Source: Halobacillus faecis
GTDB lineage: Bacteria > Bacillota > Bacilli > Bacillales > Halobacillaceae
Length of the DNA stretch: 64,000 nucleotides
Assembly (NCBI RefSeq): GCF_007991335.1
Contig: NZ_BJYD01000029.1
Location: 38,860-102,859, forward strand
Direction of reading: 5' to 3'
Numbering within the stretch: position 1 is the first letter of the stretch; the number at the start of each line of letters is the position of its first letter. The notes under the pieces were generated by a model. The model made no database searches, had not been told where the DNA came from, and saw only the letters and a list, made by a program, of their open reading frames with translations. Positions 60,117 through 64,000 of this stretch are shown here, one piece after another. The translations under genes and the position numbers were made by a program.

Positions 60117-60171
60117 AATAAATGTATGACCAGGTCTTACAATATATGGCGTACCAGGTCATACATTTATT
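60117..60171. repeat. Compound ACCAGGTCATAC element (two units, 15-bp outer arms)
   Basis: Outer arms AATAAATGTATGACC (60117-60131) and GGTCATACATTTATT (60157-60171) are exact reverse complements. Inside, two cores lie at 60129-60140 (variant ACCAGGTCTTAC) and 60153-60164. The left unit resembles the palindrome at 58816 and the right unit the copy at 10151. It is the only copy lying upstream of genes on both sides. Confidence 0.9.
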
Positions 60172-60321
60172 CCCAAATTAAACCTCAGATAGGTACATAT
60201 AACCATTACAACCGTATTATTACACTGTAGTAAAGATGATGTAATGTTTGAAAAGTTATTGTTGTGTTCCTGTTATTGGAATATGAGCTGTGCGTGTTAC
60301 AGTAGGAATTGTGATTTTGAG

Positions 60322-60354
60322 ACAGCGCTTAGCCGAGGGCTGAGCGAGAGCTGT
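60322..60354 (+). promoter_or_regulatory. Leader hairpin just upstream of the 3D-protein RBS
   Basis: Two-part stem ACAGC/GCTGT enclosing CTTAGCC/GGCTGAG with a GAG loop, ending 7 nt before the aaggaggaa RBS. It could be a leader RNA element; no known riboswitch consensus was recognised. Confidence 0.5.
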
Positions 60355-60375
60355 TTACCAAGGAGGAAATTAAAC

Positions 60376-61149
60376 ATGATGAAAAAAACAATTGTTTCTT
60401 TGGCGGCGGTCGCATCGGTTTCGGCAGTAACAGCAACAGCAGTAAGTGCAGATGAAATTAAAGTAGAAAAAGGAGATACTCTTTGGAGCATTGCTCAAAA
60501 CAACGGAGTATCTGTGAATGATATAAAAGCAGAAAACGGTTTGAACTCTAATCTGATTTTCCCTAACCAAGTCCTTTCTATTAACGAAGGACAAAACGCA
60601 GACGCTCAATCCCAAACTTCCAGCAGTGTCCACACCGTTCAATCCGGGGACACACTTTACAGCATTGGACAAGCAAATAACGTAAGCGTGCAAGAGCTGC
60701 AAGCTTGGAACAATCTTAACTCCAGCCTTATTTATCCGGGAGAAAGACTAACTCTTGATGGAGCAGCAGTTGCAGAACAGTCCACATCTGAAAATAACTC
60801 AAGCAATGAAGAAGCAGAAGCAGAGCAAACATCCAGCCAACCAGCAGAAGATGGTGTCGTGAAAACATTGAATATGGAAGCGACTGCTTATACAGCATTC
60901 TGTGAAGGTTGCTCCGGAACAACTTATACAGGTATTGACTTGAGAGCTAATCCAGACCGAAAAGTGATTGCCGTAGACCCGAACGTAATTCCACTAGGTT
61001 CTGAAGTTTATGTAGAAGGCTATGGTAAAGCAATCGCTGGCGATATCGGCGGTGCGATCCAGGGCAACCGTATCGATGTATTCATGGCAGATCGTTCGGA
61101 TGCTCTCGACTTCGGACGTAAAAACGTACAAGTAAAAGTATATGAATAA
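60376..61149 (+). CDS. Secreted LysM-LysM-3D protein (YocH-like cell wall enzyme)
   Basis: The product has 257 residues. The signal peptide (1-25) ends at VSADE. LysM 1 (~26-70; IKVEKGDTLWSIAQNNGVS) and LysM 2 (~82-127; HTVQSGDTLYSIGQANNVS) anchor it to peptidoglycan. A Ser/Glu/Ala/Gln linker follows, then a 3D domain (~165-257): NMEATAYTAFCEG, VIAVDPNVIPLGS, GDIGGAIQGNRIDVFM with the three Asp residues. Bacillus YocH has the same plan and digests wall material. ATG 60376 follows aaggaggaa. Confidence 0.92.
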   Translation: MMKKTIVSLAAVASVSAVTATAVSADEIKVEKGDTLWSIAQNNGVSVNDIKAENGLNSNLIFPNQVLSINEGQNADAQSQTSSSVHTVQSGDTLYSIGQANNVSVQELQAWNNLNSSLIYPGERLTLDGAAVAEQSTSENNSSNEEAEAEQTSSQPAEDGVVKTLNMEATAYTAFCEGCSGTTYTGIDLRANPDRKVIAVDPNVIPLGSEVYVEGYGKAIAGDIGGAIQGNRIDVFMADRSDALDFGRKNVQVKVYE

Positions 61150-61157
61150 TATAGATG

Positions 61158-61187
61158 GAGACGATCCTTTGTGGGTCGTCTCTTTTT
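61158..61187 (+). terminator. Terminator of the LysM-3D gene
   Basis: GAGACGATCC pairs with GGGTCGTCTC (one G-T), then TTTTTG. The AT-rich sequence from 61188 to about 61420 contains no gene I can support. Confidence 0.85.
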
Positions 61188-61422
61188 GTTTTACCGTTGG
61201 TAACCAATATAAAACTTCCTTTGAAAACGTGGAAACAATGGAAGAGTTTTTTGACTCTATGGTTTATTCGATTTACTGGAACCTTATGTAGGAAATATTA
61301 AAAATCGACATTTTTCCACATAAATGAGTTTTAAAATCAACCCGTGCGGATATTGTTAATCAATGATGATCCCTCAAATAAGCTCTATAGTTAGAAAAAA
61401 ACGTATAAAACATAATTTTTTC

Positions 61423-61451
61423 TTGCTTTTGCGATGTTTTACTAATAATAT
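61423..61451 (+). promoter_or_regulatory. Promoter of the 51-residue peptide gene
   Basis: TTGCTT (61423-61428), 17-bp spacer, TAATAT (61446-61451). A sigma-B-like pair (GTTTTA, 14 bp, GGGAAT) overlaps it and could give stress control; that second reading is weak. Confidence 0.55.
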
Positions 61452-61497
61452 CAAGGGGAATCGAATTATATACTAAAAAAGAAGGGAGGACACCACG

Positions 61498-61653
61498 ATG
61501 ACTCTGCTATACTCAAAAGCCCGTGAGCTGTTCGATCAGGATTATAAAAACAGTCCGGAAGCCCATGTGCAATCCAAGGCTAAAGGCGTAAAGCGTACAC
61601 GTAGTGGAAAGGTTCTATTCTCTTTCCGTAAGCAGACTAACAAGCGGAAATAG
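61498..61653 (+). CDS. Small basic peptide of unknown function (51 residues)
   Basis: A short frame preceded by a good gaagggagga RBS and a sigma-A-like promoter. It encodes 51 residues, including LYSKARELFDQDYKNSPEAH and a basic tail (KRTRSGKVLFSFRKQTNKRK). About a third of the last 25 residues are Lys or Arg, which suggests nucleic-acid or membrane-surface contact. I recognise no family. No signal peptide or membrane segment is seen. It is followed 23 bp later by another small frame with its own RBS. Confidence 0.65.
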   Translation: MTLLYSKARELFDQDYKNSPEAHVQSKAKGVKRTRSGKVLFSFRKQTNKRK

Positions 61654-61676
61654 CATTAGAAGTCGTGGAGGTAGCT

Positions 61677-61766
61677 ATGAGAAGTAACAAAAAAAGAATC
61701 AACATGGTCGACTTTTTAAAACAGGTTGTCCCGTGGATCAGCGTTTCAATGACATATCAGTCATGA
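61677..61766 (+). CDS. Very small peptide (29 residues) overlapping its terminator
   Basis: ATG at 61677 with ggaggt 4 nt upstream. It encodes a basic start (RSNKKRIN) and a hydrophobic second half (VDFLKQVVPWISVSM, ending TYQS). The last ten codons form the 5' arm and loop of the terminator hairpin, so the coding content may be constrained by RNA folding. The size and lack of homology leave open whether it is expressed. Confidence 0.45.
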   Translation: MRSNKKRINMVDFLKQVVPWISVSMTYQS

Positions 61767-61780
61767 AGCGCTGATTTTTT
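61737..61780 (+). terminator. Terminator of the small peptide genes
   Basis: ATCAGCGTTTCAATGAC pairs with GTCATGAAGCGCTGAT (one bulge, one G-U) followed by TTTTTT. Confidence 0.88.
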
Positions 61781-61841
61781 ATATCCAGAAGGTTTACATA
61801 CGGAAGGGTTCGGTTATCGTACTCGCTAAGGAGGCGAAAAA

Positions 61842-62642
61842 ATGAACATATTTTCTGGCGAAGCATTAAAGGGTGAACACATCCTCGTGACAGGGGCAAC
61901 AGGTGGGATCGGATATGAAACGGCTAAAGAGGTTGTCCGCGCTGGAGGTCATGTGACCATTACTGGCAGGAATGAGGAGAAACTGGCCTCGTTAAAAGAG
62001 GAATGTGCTACCATAAATGGAGAAATGAAAGTTTTTATAAGTACTGCTGATTTGAACGAGAAAGCAGATCGAGTGAAAGTAGTAAAGGATGCCAGGCAGG
62101 CGATAGGTCCAGTGACAGGACTCGTCAATTCGGCTGGCATCATTGGTGGCGGACCGCTTGATAATCTAAAAGAAGAAGATTTACGTAAAGTAATGGAGCT
62201 TAACTATTTCTCTACCGTTCTTTTCACTCAGGAAGTCTATCAAGATATGAAAGCAAATGGGCGCGGAAGTATCGTCAATTTATCTTCCCTCTCTGGTTTG
62301 CGGGGGACTCATTCTGGTACGGCTTACAGTGCTTCAAAGTTTGCCATTACCGGATTTACGCAGTCTTTCGCTCATGAAGCCATTGATCACGGGGTTCGTG
62401 TTAACGCTGTATGCCCGGGTTATGTAGATACTGCTATGGGGCAGGAAGCTATTCGTTCAAAAGGGGAACGGGAAGGCAGAAGTTATGAAGAACAAAGAAA
62501 AGCAGCAGAAAAAGGGATTCCTTCAGGAAAACTAAGTGAACCGGATGAAGTGGCAAGGTCCATTGTTTACCTTTTATCGGAGGCATCGACCAATATTGTC
62601 GGGGAATCTTTGAAAATATCTGGAGGAAGTGTCATGAGATAA
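61842..62642 (+). CDS. Short-chain dehydrogenase/reductase (SDR)
   Basis: The protein has 266 residues of the classical SDR type. Cofactor motif VTGATGGIGYETAKE, NNAG-equivalent VNSAGIIGGGP (NSAG variant), catalytic Ser in VNLSSLSGLRG and the YxxxK motif as TAYSASKFAITGF, then CPGYVDTAM. It oxidises or reduces an alcohol/keto substrate with NAD(P)(H). RBS aaggaggcg. It is followed 21 bp later by the ThiF/MoeB-like gene and is likely co-transcribed with it. Confidence 0.92.
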   Translation: MNIFSGEALKGEHILVTGATGGIGYETAKEVVRAGGHVTITGRNEEKLASLKEECATINGEMKVFISTADLNEKADRVKVVKDARQAIGPVTGLVNSAGIIGGGPLDNLKEEDLRKVMELNYFSTVLFTQEVYQDMKANGRGSIVNLSSLSGLRGTHSGTAYSASKFAITGFTQSFAHEAIDHGVRVNAVCPGYVDTAMGQEAIRSKGEREGRSYEEQRKAAEKGIPSGKLSEPDEVARSIVYLLSEASTNIVGESLKISGGSVMR

Positions 62643-62663
62643 GGAAACAAGGAGGTGGGCCCT

Positions 62664-63683
62664 TTGCCAGGAGAACGATATTCAAGACAACAGCTCTTTC
62701 AACCAATAGGAGAAAAAGGGCAGCGCCGTCTGGAAGAATCGCACGTGCTCATCGTAGGCGCCGGTGCGCTAGGGACAAGCAGTTCGGAGCAGCTTGTAAG
62801 AGCAGGTGTCGGGAAAATAACCGTCATTGATCGGGATTATGTGGAATTCAGTAACTTGCAGAGACAGCAGCTATTCACAGAAAGAGATGCTGAAAACCGT
62901 CTGCCTAAAGCGGTGGCTGCGAAAAGTCGATTAGAAGAAGTAAATAGTGAGGTTCAAATTCATGCGGTGGTCGCTGATGTACAAGCAGAAGAACTAAAAA
63001 AATATGCACAAGGAATCGATATGATCATCGATGGAACAGATAATTTCGAAACGCGTATGCTCATCAACGACTTTACACAAAGAAACGGAATCCCCTGGGT
63101 TTATGGTGGCTGTGTAGGAAGTCACGGGATGAGTTATACGATTATCCCGGGCTCAACCCCTTGTTTGTCATGTTTGATGAGGAGCATCCCGCTCGGTGCC
63201 GCTACTTGTGATACGGTCGGGGTGATTAGTCCAGCGGTTCAAATGGTCGCTGCCCATCAAGTGACAGAAGCTTTGAAAGTGCTTGTAGGGGATGTCGAAT
63301 CCATACGCAAAGGTCTTGTTACCTTCGATCTTTGGACGAACGACTATACCTCGATTAAAACCGGACGTATTCAAAGGCAAGACTGTCCATCTTGCGGGAA
63401 AGAACCGAACTATCCATACCTATTTGGAAATGAAATGACAAAAGTTGCAGTCCTATGTGGAAGGGATACCGTGCAGATACGCCCAGGTAATAAAGGGCAA
63501 AGAGATCTAGAGGAGTTAAAAAATCGATTGTCAGATGGCGAGATTCAGGAGAACCCTTTCTTGTTATCCTATAAAACATCGCGGCACCGGATGGTTTTTT
63601 TCCGTGATGGCCGCGTGTTGATCCACGGGACGAATGATATTAAGGAAGCAAAAACGTTGTATCATAAAATCGTTGGTGGATGA
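62664..63683 (+). CDS. ThiF/MoeB-family E1-like adenylyltransferase
   Basis: The product has about 339 residues. It starts GERYSRQQLFQPIGEKGQRR. The nucleotide-binding motif is VLIVGAGALGTSSSEQL, then VIDRDYVEFSNLQRQQLF. The zinc cysteines are PCLSCLM and DCPSCGKEP, and the likely catalytic Cys region is AATCDTVGVISP. It activates the C-terminal glycine of a ubiquitin-like sulfur carrier (ThiS or MoaD) by adenylation. A C-terminal ~90-residue segment replaces a full rhodanese domain. TTG 62664 lies 7 nt after aaggaggt. The sulfur carrier gene is not adjacent. Confidence 0.9.
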   Translation: MPGERYSRQQLFQPIGEKGQRRLEESHVLIVGAGALGTSSSEQLVRAGVGKITVIDRDYVEFSNLQRQQLFTERDAENRLPKAVAAKSRLEEVNSEVQIHAVVADVQAEELKKYAQGIDMIIDGTDNFETRMLINDFTQRNGIPWVYGGCVGSHGMSYTIIPGSTPCLSCLMRSIPLGAATCDTVGVISPAVQMVAAHQVTEALKVLVGDVESIRKGLVTFDLWTNDYTSIKTGRIQRQDCPSCGKEPNYPYLFGNEMTKVAVLCGRDTVQIRPGNKGQRDLEELKNRLSDGEIQENPFLLSYKTSRHRMVFFRDGRVLIHGTNDIKEAKTLYHKIVGG

Positions 63684-63746
63684 TGTAGTTTGTTCAGGGA
63701 GAGGAAAGGGAATAGATAAACCAACAACCAATAAGGAGAGTGCAAC

Positions 63747-63839
63747 ATGGGACGACTACTTAAACGAGTGTTCAAATATGGACCTATGGTATATCCAATC
63801 ATAAAAAAATTTATGAGGAAACGAAAAGGACGGTACTAA
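63747..63839 (+). CDS. Very small cationic peptide (30 residues)
   Basis: ATG at 63747 with aaggagag 6 nt upstream. The peptide (GRLLKRVFKYGPMVYPIIKK, then FMRKRKGRY) has 30 residues, about a third of them Lys or Arg, with no acidic residue. It looks amphipathic and could bind membranes or RNA. It has its own RBS and a terminator immediately after the stop. I do not recognise a family; it may be a genuine short gene of Bacillaceae. Confidence 0.6.
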   Translation: MGRLLKRVFKYGPMVYPIIKKFMRKRKGRY

Positions 63840-63840
63840 A

Positions 63841-63867
63841 AGTGAGCAGGAAGCTGCTCGCTTTTTA
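63841..63867 (+). terminator. Terminator of the 30-residue peptide gene
   Basis: AGTGAGCAG-gaag-CTGCTCGCT stem followed by TTTTT. Confidence 0.88.
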
Positions 63868-63948
63868 TTTTTCTTTTATATAATAAGGAAGAAAAAGAGT
63901 AATGAGATTCTAGTACTCTAAGAAACTAAAAAAAGTTTTGGAAAACCA

Positions 63949-63977
63949 TTGCGTCATTCAAAATGCCATGATATATT
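63949..63977 (+). promoter_or_regulatory. Probable promoter for a gene beyond the right edge
   Basis: TTGCGT (63949-63954), exact 17-bp spacer, TATATT (63972-63977). No start codon with an RBS is reached before the window ends. Confidence 0.5.
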
Positions 63978-64000
63978 ATTACTTGTCGCGTTAAGAGAGT

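Noticed and set aside
60244..60375. c-di-AMP (ydaO) riboswitch before the LysM-3D gene
   Set aside because: The gene type fits, but I could not find the conserved ydaO core in the leader; kept only as an unassigned hairpin.
1..64000. Insertion sequences, prophage, tRNA or rRNA genes
   Set aside because: No transposase, integrase, phage structural gene or recognisable stable RNA was seen. Gene order and codon style look uniformly chromosomal apart from the repeat arrays.

Overview
The window looks like chromosomal DNA from a spore-forming, probably moderately halophilic member of the Bacillaceae (a Halobacillus-like genus is my best guess). The evidence is AGGAGG-type ribosome binding sites, frequent TTG and GTG starts, an SspH-family spore protein gene, an S-box (SAM) leader, an ileS T-box leader, a bacilliredoxin and Bacillus-type gene sets (metI-metC, nadBCA/nifS, cydAB, yvbH-like, DUF2935, DUF4362). 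I see no rRNA, tRNA, transposase, phage module or CRISPR array. The species assignment is inference.

Layout. 0-11 kb: housekeeping and stress genes, namely a RibF-like flavin enzyme, a SAM hydrolase, an aldo/keto reductase, UV endonuclease uvsE, a Crp/Fnr regulator, a CDP-alcohol phosphatidyltransferase, OsmC, a LysM/SleB-type hydrolase, an AgcS symporter and a flavin reductase. 11-15 kb: an operon of a GntR (YtrA-type) repressor, an ABC ATPase, a large permease and an ECF sigma factor. 15-24 kb: small transporters and lipoproteins, a ThDP enzyme, a GAF-GAF-PAS-GGDEF-EAL protein and a PadR-ChrA pair. 23.5-27.6 kb: a divergent, Fur-box-controlled siderophore uptake locus ending in an FNR-like flavoprotein. 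27.7-30.5 kb: S-box-controlled metI-metC followed by a broken yitJ. 30.6-36.2 kb: glsA, DUF4385, cydAB and a methyltransferase. 36.4-40 kb: a T-box leader and a long, type-2-like ileS. 40-46.4 kb: a yvbH-like gene, sspH, and nadBCA divergent from nifS across a NiaR-like operator. 46.5-57 kb: mscL, an MFS pump, a bacilliredoxin with a NifU-N/HEAT protein, an ABC exporter, an HD-GYP phosphodiesterase, an FNT channel and a peptidase E-like protein. 57-64 kb: DinB, a MerR-TipAS regulator, a methyltransferase, a YocH-like 3D protein, three very small peptides, an SDR and a ThiF/MoeB-type E1.

Regulatory signals are well preserved and mostly agree with their genes: the Fur box and iron uptake, NiaR-like site and NAD synthesis, S-box and methionine genes, T-box and ileS, a 19-bp-spacer MerR promoter, a PadR-type dyad over the chrA promoter, and a consensus cre site.

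The least explained features are non-coding. A dispersed palindromic element with core ACCAGGTCATAC occurs six times, only between genes, and is concentrated at 57-60 kb. Two unrelated intergenic arrays are also present: a GC-rich 20-bp array at 3.85-4.04 kb and a 21-bp array with an alternating 42-bp pattern at 41.5-41.6 kb. Other points worth following are an iron-operon FNR paralogue without its usual NADPH-site glycines, a yitJ remnant broken by an AC-dinucleotide contraction, and the small peptide genes near 61.5 and 63.8 kb.
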